From NCBI RefSeq assembly GCF_018603905.1, contig NZ_JAHFZZ010000035.1:1-64000 (forward strand): a stretch of 64,000 nt of DNA, read 5' to 3'. The notes beneath the pieces were generated by a model. It made no database searches, was not told the DNA's origin, and saw only the letters and a list, made by a program, of their open reading frames with translations. This document shows, in pieces, positions 10,301-16,336 of this stretch (its first letter is position 1; each line of letters opens with the position of its first letter). The stretch is from Nonomuraea sp. NEAU-A123. Lineage in GTDB: Bacteria; Actinomycetota; Actinomycetes; Streptosporangiales; Streptosporangiaceae. The translations under genes and the position numbers were made by a program.

Positions 10301-11969
10301 TCTGGCCCACACCATGCTCGCCAGGACACCGGCGCTGACGAACCTGTACGGCCCCACCGAGACGACGGTCTGGTCCACCGCCAAAGAACTCGCCGGCCCC
10401 GGCCCCGACGTGTCGTCGATCGGTGTCCCCATCGCCAACACCCAAGTTTACGTCCTGGACGACACCCTCCAGCCGGTCGCGCCCGGGGTGCCGGGCGAGC
10501 TGTACATCGCCGGCGACGGCATGGCCCGCGGCTACCTCGGCCGCCCCTGCCTGACCTCGGCCCGCTTCGTGGCCTGCCCCTTCGGGCCGGATGGCGCGCG
10601 CATGTACCGCACGGGCGACGTGGTGCGCTGGACCGCCGCAGGCGAACTCCAGTACGTCGGCCGCTCCGACGACCAGGTCAAGATCCGCGGTTTCCGCGTC
10701 GAACTGGGCGAGATCGAGGCGGTCCTGGCCGTGCACCCGCGCGTGACGCAGGCGGTGGCGCTCGTACGCGAGGACGTCCCCGGCGACCGGCGGCTGGTGG
10801 CCTACGTCGTCCCCGGCGGCGACACCGACGGGCTCGCCCAAGAGGTACGCGCCGCGGCCCAGGACCGCCTGCCCGGCTACATGGTCCCCGCGGCCGTCGT
10901 GGTGATCGACCGGCTGCCGCTGATGCCGAACGGCAAGCTCGACCGCAAAGCACTGCCCGCCCCCGGCGTCACCACCGAGGAACGCGTCACCCACTGGGAC
11001 GTCACCTCGATCACGGCCGGCCTGTGCGAGGCGTTCGCCGAGGTGCTCGGCTTGGACAGCGTGGGAGCGGACGACGACTTCTTCGCCCTCGGCGGGCACT
11101 CCCTGCTGGCCGTCCGGCTCGTGGAGCGGCTGCGGCGGAGCGGTGTGACGATCGCGGTCCGCGACCTGTTCGTCGCCCCGACCGTCGCCGAGCTGATGAA
11201 GCGGATGACCCTGTCCTCGGTACGCGACGCGCTCGACGTCCTGCTGCCCATCCGCGTCGAAGGCGAGCGCGAGCCCTTCTTCTGCATCCACGCCGCCGGC
11301 GGCCTGAGCTGGTGCTACATGCCGCTGGCCCGCCACGCCCAGCCCGGTATTCCCCTGTACGGGGTGCAGGCCCGGGGCCTGGACGGCACCACGGAGTTCG
11401 CCGGCTCCATCCGGGAGATGGCCGCCGACTACATCGAGCAGATCCGCTCGGTACAGCCGCACGGTCCGTACCACCTGCTCGGCTGGTCGTACGGGGGAGG
11501 CATCGCCCACGAGATCGCCGTCCAGCTCCGCACCGCCGGAGAGGAGGTCGCGGCCCTGGTCCTGCTCGACCAGTACCCGTGGGTGCCGGAGCAGGACACC
11601 GGGGAGGAGGAGCACGGCGACGACCCCGACGCCGCGCTGGAGCGCCAGATGGACATCGTCCGCTGGCAGGCGGGCAACGGCTTCGGCGCGGCCACCGAGG
11701 AGGAGATCCGCACCTTCGCCCGTCTCCTGCGCAACCACCGCAAGCTGCGCCGCGGCTTCGAGCACGGCCGGTTCGACGGGGACGTGCTGCTGGTCGTCGC
11801 CGAGGAGGGCAGGCCGGACGAGGCGCCCAGGCCCGAGCTCTGGCGGCCGTACGTGACGGGCGAGATCGCGGTCGCGAGCATCCCCTGCACCCACTACGAG
11901 ATCGCCAAGCCCGACACCCTGGCCGAGGTCTGGTCCGCGGTGTCCGGCTGGTTGCGCCTGGACGGCTGA
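3..11969 (+). CDS. Non-ribosomal peptide synthetase, four visible modules ending in thioesterase (5' end outside window)
   Basis: Multimodular peptide synthetase; the frame is open at the left edge, so the true start lies upstream and the GTG at 6 is internal. Domain order by nucleotide: A1 (partial) 3-1380, carrier T1 about 1430-1620, condensation C about 1760-3060, A2 3120-4580, T2 4630-4800, C 4870-6180, A3 6240-7720, T3 7760-7950, C 8020-9400, A4 9470-10970, T4 11010-11200, thioesterase 11240-11960. Every carrier has LGGHSLL. Each A domain has YTSGSTGRPKG and ends with N(A/S/P)xGKLDR. The first condensation domain has HHMVQDH, the other two HHIASDG and HHIAGDG. The thioesterase has GWSYGG. 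Aligned by eye to GrsA, the A3 code is D-L-T-K-V-G-H-I-G-(K), the classical aspartate code. A1 and A2 read D-V-F-S-V-A-I-V-Y and A4 reads D-M-F-H-M-G-L-V-W; I assign no substrate to these. No epimerase domain is seen. The product is released by the thioesterase. Confidence 0.97.
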   Translation, partial: GVELSYAELDIRASRLAGVLAGRGVGAESVVGICLERGIDLVVSVLAVLKAGGAYLPIDARYPVDRIAFMLTDTDAVTVLTSGELVDRLPQGVGVVLVEDPGPVGGPVEGCVLPGHAAYVIYTSGSTGRPKGVVVEQRSVVAFLQWAVREFGGADFARVLFSTSLTFDVSVFELFGPLVSGGCVEVVPDVLAVVDGNCDLGRVSLVSGVPSALAQVVGSDVLGVWPRTVVLAGEALSADAVAGLRAAVPGARVANIYGPTEATVYATAWYADGDVGGVVPIGRPVDNTRVYVLDGAMNPVPVGVAGELYLAGGGLARGYLNRPALTGERFVADPFSAAGGRLYRTGDVVRWNGEGQVEYLGRVDEQVKIRGFRIELGEVQAAVAADPGVAQAVVVAREDMPGDKRLVAYVVPAGDGTGLAESVRAFVADRLPSYMVPAATVVLDALPLNANGKLDRRALPAPEYTAGTGRAPANVREEILCAAFAEVLGLDGVGVDDDFFALGGHSLLAIRLVALVRARGVSVSVRALFEAPTPAGLARSIGETLAAVPENLIPAGATVITPGMLPLVDLTPDEIDRVTATVEGGAPNVADIYPLAPLQEGLLFHHLLADGGEDAYVMPTVLEFDSRDRLDAFTDSLQRVVDRHDVYRTSIVWEGLREPVQVVWRRAVMPVEEVELDPSGTDPVAELVTRGGTSMDLGRAPLIGMHTAALPGTGKWLALVRIHHMVQDHTALEVLLDEVRAFLTGQGRHLAEPLSFRDFVAQARNGAQGIDHERYFADLLGDVTEPTAPFGVVDARRDGMDTVRARVAFEPELHAGLLEVARRVGASPATLLHVAWSRVLAAVSAGDDVVFGTVLFGRMSTSAGSDRVPGPFINTLPVRVRTGELGVRDAVSAMRAQLGGLLEHEHAPLTLAQQASGVPGDLPLFTALFNYRHNTPGEAGPATNEGLNGIRRVYFTERTNYPLLVSVDDDGDGISLAVDAVAPIDPRSVGTLLRTTTRNLVSALESILDGGPDLPLSTVEVLDQPERDRLLREWNDTAVEVASATLAGLFEAQVGRTPDAVAVAADGVELSYAELDIRASRLAGVLAGRGVGAESVVGICLERGIDLVVSVLAVLKAGGAYLPIDARYPVDRIAFMLTDTDAVTVLTSGELVDRLPQGVGVVLVEDPGPVGGPVEGCVLPGHAAYVIYTSGSTGRPKGVVVEQRSVVAFLQWAVREFGGADFARVLFSTSLTFDVSVFELFGPLVSGGCVEVVPDVLAVVDGNCDLGRVSLVSGVPSALAQVVGSDVLGVWPRTVVLAGEALSADAVAGLRAAVPGARVANIYGPTEATVYATAWYADGDVGGVVPIGRPVDNTRVYVLDGAMNPVPVGVAGELYLAGGGLARGYLNRPALTGERFVADPFSAAGGRLYRTGDVVRWNGEGQVEYLGRVDEQVKIRGFRIELGEVQAAVAADPGVAQAVVVAREDMPGDKRLVAYVVPAGDGTGLAESVRAFVADRLPSYMVPAATVVLDALPLNAHGKLDRRALPAPDHTIQAGRGPADVREEILCAVFAQVLGLESVGVDDDFFALGGHSLLAVRLASRVRSVLGVEMPLRALFETPTVAGLAARLGDADVARVGLAARERPELVPLSFAQQRLWFIGQLEGRSATYNVPIVLRLADEVDQEALGLALRDVIGRHEVLRTVFPVADGEPYQHVVPLDELDWSLTVAGVPDVDEAVAGATEYAFDLTTEVPIRAWLFDQRVLVVVIHHIASDGWSRAPLARDFSLAYAARREGRAPAWEPMPVQYADYALWQRDLLGDEADPDSLITRQVAYWREALAGAPEELALPFDRPRPVVASHRGHSVPLLVPAEVHVRLVEVARAEGVTVFMVLQAALAVLLSRLGAGTDVPIGSANAGRTDVALEDLVGCFVNTLVVRADLSGDPEFREVLRRVRERSLAAFAHQDVPFERLVEELAPSRSMARHPLFQVVLTKGDTIGAALDLPVVRPGAASAGERAAKFDLDVMVSEVFDGEGAPAGVRGSVTVATDLFDPEWAERIMRYWVRVLDTVSVDPAVRLSAVDLLGAVERRRVVEEWSGMAADGLGVPVVELFEGQVARRPEAVALVGSGLVSYAELDGRANRLAHVLVGEGVGGESVVGVCLERGVELIVAVLAVWKAGAAYVPIDPRQPVERIAYMLGDSRAVLTVTSAEIAEELPAGRGRMLVLDDAFTAMRLSMVSMARPERHVVGDQAAYVIYTSGSTGRPKGVVVTQAALANYVGSVPGRLGLDGGRYALVQGQATDLGNTVVFAALALGGELHIVAEEAATDPEALRAVLEERHIDFVKMVPSHLAAMGSGLLPARSLVLGGEAAAPDWLEQVLSQAGERGCAVFNHYGPTETTIGVATARLRGGLTPVANTGLFVLDEHLAPVPPGVTGELYVAGAQLARGYLGRPGLSAERFVACPFVPGARMYRTGDRFRWSTDGGLVFGGRVDDQVKIRGFRVEPGEVGAALAACPGVHQAVVVAREEASGDVRLVGYLVADDPEDARDLPATARKFTTDRLPDHMVPSAWVVLDALPLTSNGKLDRHALPAPDYGSAQSAGGRSAATAQEEILCMAFADVLGLDSVGVDDDFFALGGHSLLAVRLVSRIRALLGVEIEIRALFDTPTVAGLAAGLNGAARARTPLTAGFRPERIPLSYGQRRMWIIAQLEGPSATYNIPVAVRLSGRIDGPAMAAAFRDVLERHEVLRTVFPIADGEPYQRIIPLGDLDWELTTRQVAPQDLAAAVDEARAHTFDLSAEAPIRAWLFSTGPEEHVLVVVVHHIAGDGWSWAPLARDVSVAYAARREGRAPRWEPLPVQYADYALWQRELLGDDQDSDSVISSQVAYWRETLAGLPEELELPFDRPRQEVAGHLGRRVPLEIPADVHARLREVARSEGVTMFMMLHGALAVLLSRLGGGTDVPIGSALAGRTDEALDGLVGYFVNTFVLRTDLSGDPTFREVLGRVREAGLGAFAHPDVPFERLVEELSPARSLARHPMFQVMLLLQNTANATLDLPGLDAGRRPAAQEPASEERPSGEPAPEDGTAEDLAVVKFDLDVSVGETFDAEGAAAGMRGAVIGAADLFDRTSVERLAERLVRVLATLSEDPGRSLSAVDVLGTAERHRMLTGWNDTTAPIPATTVVDLFEAQVARTPGATALTTGEVELTYDELDARANQVARHLIGRGVGPESVVAVVFERGIDLVVSLLGVIKAGAAYLPIDPAYPASRIAYVIADSGAACVLTGEDMRPRLPEFEIDARVPVVMVDAPEVRAKPGTRPAVALRPRNPMWVIYTSGSTGRPKGVLVEHHAIVNFLLSMQDSFALTPDDRLLAVSTHGCDMAGFEFYLPLVNGAGVVLATQDQVLDPWALRALIRSTGATMVHATPSLWRGLIADAGDPVDWTRIRAMIGAEALPPDLAHTMLARTPALTNLYGPTETTVWSTAKELAGPGPDVSSIGVPIANTQVYVLDDTLQPVAPGVPGELYIAGDGMARGYLGRPCLTSARFVACPFGPDGARMYRTGDVVRWTAAGELQYVGRSDDQVKIRGFRVELGEIEAVLAVHPRVTQAVALVREDVPGDRRLVAYVVPGGDTDGLAQEVRAAAQDRLPGYMVPAAVVVIDRLPLMPNGKLDRKALPAPGVTTEERVTHWDVTSITAGLCEAFAEVLGLDSVGADDDFFALGGHSLLAVRLVERLRRSGVTIAVRDLFVAPTVAELMKRMTLSSVRDALDVLLPIRVEGEREPFFCIHAAGGLSWCYMPLARHAQPGIPLYGVQARGLDGTTEFAGSIREMAADYIEQIRSVQPHGPYHLLGWSYGGGIAHEIAVQLRTAGEEVAALVLLDQYPWVPEQDTGEEEHGDDPDAALERQMDIVRWQAGNGFGAATEEEIRTFARLLRNHRKLRRGFEHGRFDGDVLLVVAEEGRPDEAPRPELWRPYVTGEIAVASIPCTHYEIAKPDTLAEVWSAVSGWLRLDG
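3199..4585 (+). repeat. Near-identical A-domain repeat, copy 2
   Basis: Second copy of the repeat, covering A2. The downstream carrier-domain sequence differs from that after copy 1, so the duplication or conversion tract ends just after the A10 motif, at the A/T linker. The upstream side is a condensation domain with normal C-rich third positions. Confidence 0.95.
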
Positions 11970-11979
11970 CCACGCGAAA

Positions 11980-12011
11980 GAGCCCGCCCCCGGCCGGCCG
12001 GGAGCGGGCTC
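11980..12011. terminator. Hairpin between convergent NRPS and sbnB
   Basis: An 8-base perfect inverted repeat (gagcccgc / gcgggctc) surrounds a GC-rich, self-complementary loop. It lies 10 bases after the NRPS stop and 14 before the sbnB stop, so it could end transcription from both sides. There is no strong T-run. Confidence 0.65.
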
Positions 12012-12025
12012 GAAGCCTTGGGGGA

Positions 12026-13051
12026 TCAGCCGTGACGCTTCAGCTCGTGGAAGAACCCGGGCACCGTCATGAGGTCGCCGGATGCGCTCACCTCGTCGAA
12101 GACGTACCTGGCCACCGCGAGGTCGAGCACCCCGAGCCCGAACGGTGAGAACACGACGGGCCGCCCGGCCGGGGGAGTGACCCGGCCCTCCAGCACGTCG
12201 TACAGCGTGCCGTCGACGAACGACCGCCCGCCGGTACGCTGCTCGGCCAGATGCGGCGACGTGCCGGCCTTCATGCAGTGCTCGACGTCGTCGAGGATGT
12301 TGCAGGACGACAGGATGATCTCCGGCGACAGGTCGCGCAGCGAGACGTGCAACACCAGCGGGTTGTGCGCCAGCAGCCCGGGGTCGTGGATGTGCGGCTC
12401 ACCTGCGACCGTGGCCAGCACGACCAGGTCCGACGCGGTGATCAGTGAAGCGGCGTCGTCGTGGATCGTGACCGGGTCGGCGCCGGCGCGCCCCAGGTAG
12501 GCTTCGAACCCGTCGGCGTGCTCGCGGTCCAGGTCGAACACGCCCACCTCGTCGAAGGACAGCCCGGCCGCCACCAGGTACGTGTGCAGGTACCTGGCGA
12601 TGAGGCCGGTGCCCACGAATCCGGCGCGCCGCGGCGTCACCCCGCGCGCGGCGGCCAGTGTCGTGGCCGCGAGCGCGGCGGAGGCGGCGGTACGCGCCGC
12701 GCTGATGATCGAGCTCTCCAGGCACGCCAGCGGATAACCGGTCGCGGTGTCGTTGAGGATGAGCACGGCCGAGGCGCGTGGGAGGCCGGCCGCCACGTTC
12801 TCCGGGAACGAGGAGATCCACTTGATGCCGTGCACGTCCACGGGCGCCCCGATCGACGCCGGCAGCGCGATGATCCGGGCGGACGGCCGGTCGGGGAAAC
12901 GCAGGAAGTAGGAGTCCGGGTTGACCGTACGGCCCTCGCCGTGCAGCCGGTACGCCGCCTCCACCACCTCCACGACCTGCTTCTCCCTGCCGTGCAGGAC
13001 ACCGGAGACCTGCTGTCCGGAGACGACGGCGAACGACGGTACCTGAGTCAA
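12026..13051 (-). CDS. sbnB: SbnB-like N-(2-amino-2-carboxyethyl)-L-glutamate dehydrogenase (2,3-diaminopropionate synthesis)
   Basis: Ornithine-cyclodeaminase/mu-crystallin fold dehydrogenase. In the Staphylococcus siderophore pathway SbnB oxidises the SbnA product (from O-phosphoserine and glutamate), releasing L-2,3-diaminopropionate and 2-oxoglutarate. Visible signs: about 341 residues, a dinucleotide motif GFVGTGLIAR, and the family-typical stretches DVHGIKWISS, ILNDTATGYPLACLE and ASDLVVLAT. The frame opens at TTG 13063, but TTG 13051 is preferred because it has GGAG six bases upstream and overlaps the sbnA stop as TTGA, which suggests translational coupling. It is the second gene of a two-gene operon with sbnA. 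Its presence beside an NRPS argues that diaminopropionate is a building block of the peptide. Confidence 0.9.
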   Translation of the reverse strand: MTQVPSFAVVSGQQVSGVLHGREKQVVEVVEAAYRLHGEGRTVNPDSYFLRFPDRPSARIIALPASIGAPVDVHGIKWISSFPENVAAGLPRASAVLILNDTATGYPLACLESSIISAARTAASAALAATTLAAARGVTPRRAGFVGTGLIARYLHTYLVAAGLSFDEVGVFDLDREHADGFEAYLGRAGADPVTIHDDAASLITASDLVVLATVAGEPHIHDPGLLAHNPLVLHVSLRDLSPEIILSSCNILDDVEHCMKAGTSPHLAEQRTGGRSFVDGTLYDVLEGRVTPPAGRPVVFSPFGLGVLDLAVARYVFDEVSASGDLMTVPGFFHELKRHG

Positions 13052-14028
13052 AGTGCGCTCCAATGCGGTCGGTCGGGCAGATCGAGAGGGCCGAAGTGCT
13101 CACGCAGCCAGCCCTCCTCGTAGATCGAGTCGAGGTAGCGCTCGCCGAGGTCCGGGGCGACGGCCAGCGCGACCGGCTCCTCACCCGGGTACTTCTCCTC
13201 CAGCCAGTGCGTCGCGCCGCTCACGACGGTCCCCGTCGAGCCGCCGAACAGGAACCCCCGCGCGGCCAGGTCGTGGCAGGCCCGGATCGTGTCGGTCTCC
13301 GGCACGTGCACCACGTCGTCCACCCAGGACTCGTCGACCAGCTCAGGCCGTACGCTCGTGCCCAGTCCCGGCACCATGCGGCGCTCCGGGACGCCGCCGA
13401 ACGTCACCGAGCCCACCGCGTCGACCGCGACGATCGTGACCGGCGCGCGCCGCTCCTTGAAGTAGCGGGCGCAGCCCATCAGCGTGCCCGTGGTGCCCGC
13501 CCCGACGAACAACACCTCAAGGCCGGGGAAGTTGCGCTCGATCGCGGGCGCGGTGTGCCGGTAGTGGGCCTGCCAGTTGCCGGGGTTGGCATACTGGTTG
13601 AGCCACACGTACCGGCTGCCGGAGGCGCACAGGTCGCGGACGTGCCGGATACGGCTCTCGAGGTAACCGCCGTTGACGTCCTGCGTCTCGACCACGACGA
13701 CCTCGGCGCCCAGCGAGCGCATGAGCCGCCGTGAGGCGGTGTTGCAGCGCGGATCGGTCACACAGAGGAACCGGAGCCCCTTGTCGGCCGCAACCATCGC
13801 CAGGGCGATGCCCAGGTTGCCCGACGACGACTCCACCAGTACGGAGCCCGGCCCGAGCAGGCCGTCGCGCTCGGCGGCGGCCACCATTTCCGCGGCCGCC
13901 TTCAACTTGACCGACCCCGCGAAGTTGAACCCTTCGCATTTCAGATAGAGCGGCGCCCCTGTAACCGTCCGCAGGTCTATGAAAAGGTCTTCGACATTGA
14001 ACTCTTGCGGAGCTTTGATGATAGGCAC
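13048..14028 (-). CDS. sbnA: SbnA-like N-(2-amino-2-carboxyethyl)-L-glutamate synthase (PLP enzyme)
   Basis: Fold-type II PLP enzyme of the cysteine-synthase family. The family condenses O-phospho-L-serine with L-glutamate, the first step to L-2,3-diaminopropionate. The PLP lysine is expected in GSVKLKAA near residue 40, followed by the substrate loop ESSSGNLGIAL and the PLP-phosphate loop GAGTTGTLMG. The frame is open to 14142, but the GTG at 14028 (VPIIKAPQEF) gives about 326 residues, the usual length, and has GGGGGA nine bases upstream; the longer N-terminus looks unlike the family. It overlaps sbnB by a few bases. The stand-alone adenylation gene is divergent at 14214, so a shared 185-base promoter region separates them. 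I saw no iron-box-like site there. Confidence 0.9.
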   Translation of the reverse strand: MPIIKAPQEFNVEDLFIDLRTVTGAPLYLKCEGFNFAGSVKLKAAAEMVAAAERDGLLGPGSVLVESSSGNLGIALAMVAADKGLRFLCVTDPRCNTASRRLMRSLGAEVVVVETQDVNGGYLESRIRHVRDLCASGSRYVWLNQYANPGNWQAHYRHTAPAIERNFPGLEVLFVGAGTTGTLMGCARYFKERRAPVTIVAVDAVGSVTFGGVPERRMVPGLGTSVRPELVDESWVDDVVHVPETDTIRACHDLAARGFLFGGSTGTVVSGATHWLEEKYPGEEPVALAVAPDLGERYLDSIYEEGWLREHFGPLDLPDRPHWSAL

Positions 14029-14213
14029 TTCGTCGAATCCCCCAGTGCGACGGGAATGGACACGACAGAAATAGGTCGGGGGAGTCGAAACGAGCGGCCG
14101 GCCTTTGTCCCCGGCCTTGCGCAACCTTGATCGCGGTAGCACGGATCACGATACTTGAGGAAATCTCGGCCCGGCAAGGTCGGCAATTCCCCTGCATTTA
14201 CCGGAGCGTGCAC

Positions 14214-15761
14214 ATGACAATCGCGGACGGTCTGCTCGGCTTCGCCGAGCTGCCCCGGCTCCCCATCTCGCCGCAGGAGATCGAGCGCGCCCGCGCCCTG
14301 GCGGCGCGCCGCCCTCACCCGGCAGACCTCGCCGACGCCGTGATCACCCTGGTGGAACGCGTCGCCGCTGACGACGGGGACCGCCCCGCGGTGGCCGACG
14401 ACGCCCGCCGCCTCACCTACGCCGAGCTCGCCGCCGAGGCACGCCGCCTGGCCACGCTGCTGGAGCGGGAGGGCGCGGGTCCCGGCACGGTCGTCGCGGT
14501 GGGCGGGGAGCGAGGCGCCGCGGTCATCGCCGCGTTCCTGGCGATCGAGCTCATCGGCGCGGTTTACGTACCCGCCGACGGCACCTGGCCGGCCGCCCGC
14601 GTGACGGAGGTGCTGACGCGGGCCGGCGCCGTCCTGCTCCTGGACACCGGCCGCGAGACCGTGACGCCCGCGTTCGCCGAGGCGGCGCGCGGCGCCGGTG
14701 TGCGGCTCGTCCGCGCGGCCGAGGCCGCCGGGCTCCCGCGCTGGTCGGGCCCGGCCCGGCTCGACGGGCCCGACCAGCCGCGGTACATGCTGTTCACCTC
14801 CGGCTCGACCGGCCGGCCGAAGGGCGCGGTGGTCGAGCACCAGGGCATGCTCAACCACCTGCACGCCAAGGTCGTCGACCTGGACATGACCGTCCGCGAC
14901 ACCGTGGCGCAAACGGCGCCGCTCGGGTTCGACATCTCCATCTGGCAGATGCTCTGCCCGCTCGTCGTCGGTGGCCGGGTCCGGGTGGTCGGCGACGCGA
15001 CGGCGTACGACTCGGTGGCATTCGCCCGCCTCATCGGCACGGAGGCCATCACGATCGTCGAACTGGTCCCCACCATGGTCCGCCTTCTCCTCGACGACCT
15101 CGCCACCGCACTCACGACCGGTCCGCTCAGCGACACCGCGGCCACCCTTGAGACGGCCACCCTTGAGACGGCCACCCCCGCGACGGGTCTGCTCGGCGGG
15201 CTGCGGTGGATGCTGGCCACCGGCGAGGAACTGCCCACCGAGGTGGCGCGCCGCTGGTTACGCGAGATGCCGCACGCCGGGCTGGTCAACGCCTACGGCC
15301 CCACCGAGTGCTCCGACGACGTCACCCACCACACGGTCACGCCCGCCGACCTCGAACTGCTGCGCCTGCCGATCGGCACCCCCATCATCAACACCGACCT
15401 GTACGTCCTGCGCCGCGACAACGACGGCTGGCACGCCTGCGAACCGGGCGAGAGCGGCGAACTGTTCGTCGGCGGCGTCTGCGTCGGCCGCGGCTACGCC
15501 GGCGACCACGACCGCACCCGCGAGGCGTTCTTCCAGGACCCCTTCGCCGACACCCCCACCGGCCGCCTCTACCGCACGGGCGACGCGGTCCGAGCCCTGC
15601 CGCGGGGCGCGCTGCAGTACCTGGGTCGCGTCGACCGCCAGGTCAAGATAGCGGGGGTTCGGATGGAACTGGGCGAGATCGAGGCCGTCCTGCAGCGCCA
15701 CCCCAGCGTCGGCGCCGTCGCGGTCGTGGTCCAGGACTTCGCCACCCTCCGCCGGCACTGA
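14214..15761 (+). CDS. Stand-alone adenylation-domain protein lacking the C-terminal A10 region
   Basis: Amino-acid adenylating protein of about 515 residues with no carrier or condensation domain. Motifs seen: A3 FTSGSTGRPKG, A5 NAYGPTE, A7 YRTGD and A8 near GRVDRQVKIAG. The protein stops about 20 residues after the A8 segment, at DFATLRRH, so the A10 motif with the catalytic lysine is missing, and no continuation is visible in other frames before the hairpin at 15797. By manual alignment to GrsA the pocket reads D-I-W-E-L-T-A-D-D. The acidic residues would suit a basic side chain such as diaminopropionate (inference from code and neighbours). ATG 14214 is chosen because GGAG lies seven bases upstream. 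It may load diaminopropionate in trans, or be a decayed enzyme. Confidence 0.85.
   Translation: MTIADGLLGFAELPRLPISPQEIERARALAARRPHPADLADAVITLVERVAADDGDRPAVADDARRLTYAELAAEARRLATLLEREGAGPGTVVAVGGERGAAVIAAFLAIELIGAVYVPADGTWPAARVTEVLTRAGAVLLLDTGRETVTPAFAEAARGAGVRLVRAAEAAGLPRWSGPARLDGPDQPRYMLFTSGSTGRPKGAVVEHQGMLNHLHAKVVDLDMTVRDTVAQTAPLGFDISIWQMLCPLVVGGRVRVVGDATAYDSVAFARLIGTEAITIVELVPTMVRLLLDDLATALTTGPLSDTAATLETATLETATPATGLLGGLRWMLATGEELPTEVARRWLREMPHAGLVNAYGPTECSDDVTHHTVTPADLELLRLPIGTPIINTDLYVLRRDNDGWHACEPGESGELFVGGVCVGRGYAGDHDRTREAFFQDPFADTPTGRLYRTGDAVRALPRGALQYLGRVDRQVKIAGVRMELGEIEAVLQRHPSVGAVAVVVQDFATLRRH
15141..15185 (+). repeat. Three tandem 15-base units in the adenylation gene
   Basis: The unit gccacccttgagacg occurs twice exactly and once with changes, encoding the residues ATLETATLETATPAT in a loop before the A4/A5 region. 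It is in frame and variable in copy number in principle; a slippage product is likely. Confidence 0.85.
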
Positions 15762-15796
15762 CCTGCCCGGACATCAGACAGAGCGAGCGGACATGC

Positions 15797-15833
15797 GAAA
15801 GGGCGGACGCCGATCACCGGCGTCCGCCCTTTC
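15797..15833. terminator. Strong hairpin after the adenylation gene
   Basis: A perfect 16-base stem (gaaagggcggacgccg and its complement) with a 5-base loop lies between the plus-strand adenylation gene and the minus-strand cold-shock gene, 7 bases from the latter's stop. The stem ends in A/T bases on both sides, so it can work as a bidirectional terminator. Confidence 0.85.
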
Positions 15834-15839
15834 GGCGCC

Positions 15840-16277
15840 TCAGCCCTCGGCCCACCCATGGTTCTTGGCGAACTGCAGCAGCCCGGCCCTGATCTGCACG
15901 ATCTGGCCGCCGGTGAGCGACGGAGCCTCGCTGAGCAGGATCTCCGTCACCTCCCTGAGGTACTCGTCCGCGTTGAGCACGTCGCACATCGGCTCGTCCT
16001 CGCCCGCCTGCGACGTGGTCGCCGCAGCGGCCTGCTGGGGAGCCGCCGCCACGGTCGCCGTGGCGTCCGCGCTGCCGGCCGGCCGCACCCGCCACGCCTT
16101 CGGCCCTTTGTCACCCTCCTCGACCTCGAACACCACCGCGAGCCCCGCCCGCACCTCGGACTCGGGCATCAGCATGTCGTTGACGTGCAGGAAGACGTCC
16201 TCACCGCCGTTATCGGGTGCGATGAACCCGTAACCCCTCGCCGCGTCGAACTTCACCACTCGACCAGAAACCACCAC
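15840..16277 (-). CDS. Cold-shock-domain protein with C-terminal extension
   Basis: About 145 residues. The first 65 form a cold-shock domain: it starts VVSGRVVKFD, with the nucleic-acid-binding motifs GYGFIAP (RNP1) and DVFLHV (RNP2). Then comes an Ala/Thr/Gln-rich linker and a 50-residue helical C-terminal part containing LTGGQIVQIR and ending FAKNHGWAEG. Classic CspA proteins stop at about 70 residues, so this is the long type. GTG 16277 (or 16274) is preferred because the homology begins there, with GGGGG just upstream; the reading frame itself stays open further. It binds single-stranded RNA or DNA in the cytoplasm. It probably has no direct role in the peptide pathway. Confidence 0.85.
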   Translation of the reverse strand: MVVSGRVVKFDAARGYGFIAPDNGGEDVFLHVNDMLMPESEVRAGLAVVFEVEEGDKGPKAWRVRPAGSADATATVAAAPQQAAAATTSQAGEDEPMCDVLNADEYLREVTEILLSEAPSLTGGQIVQIRAGLLQFAKNHGWAEG

Positions 16278-16336
16278 GAACCCCCAAAACCCTCCCGGAC
16301 CCATGCCCGGGGCATCGGTCCACAAGATAGATCGGT

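Noticed and set aside
14029..14213. Iron-box or StrR site in the sbnA/adenylation promoter
   Set aside because: No palindrome with acceptable match was found by eye.
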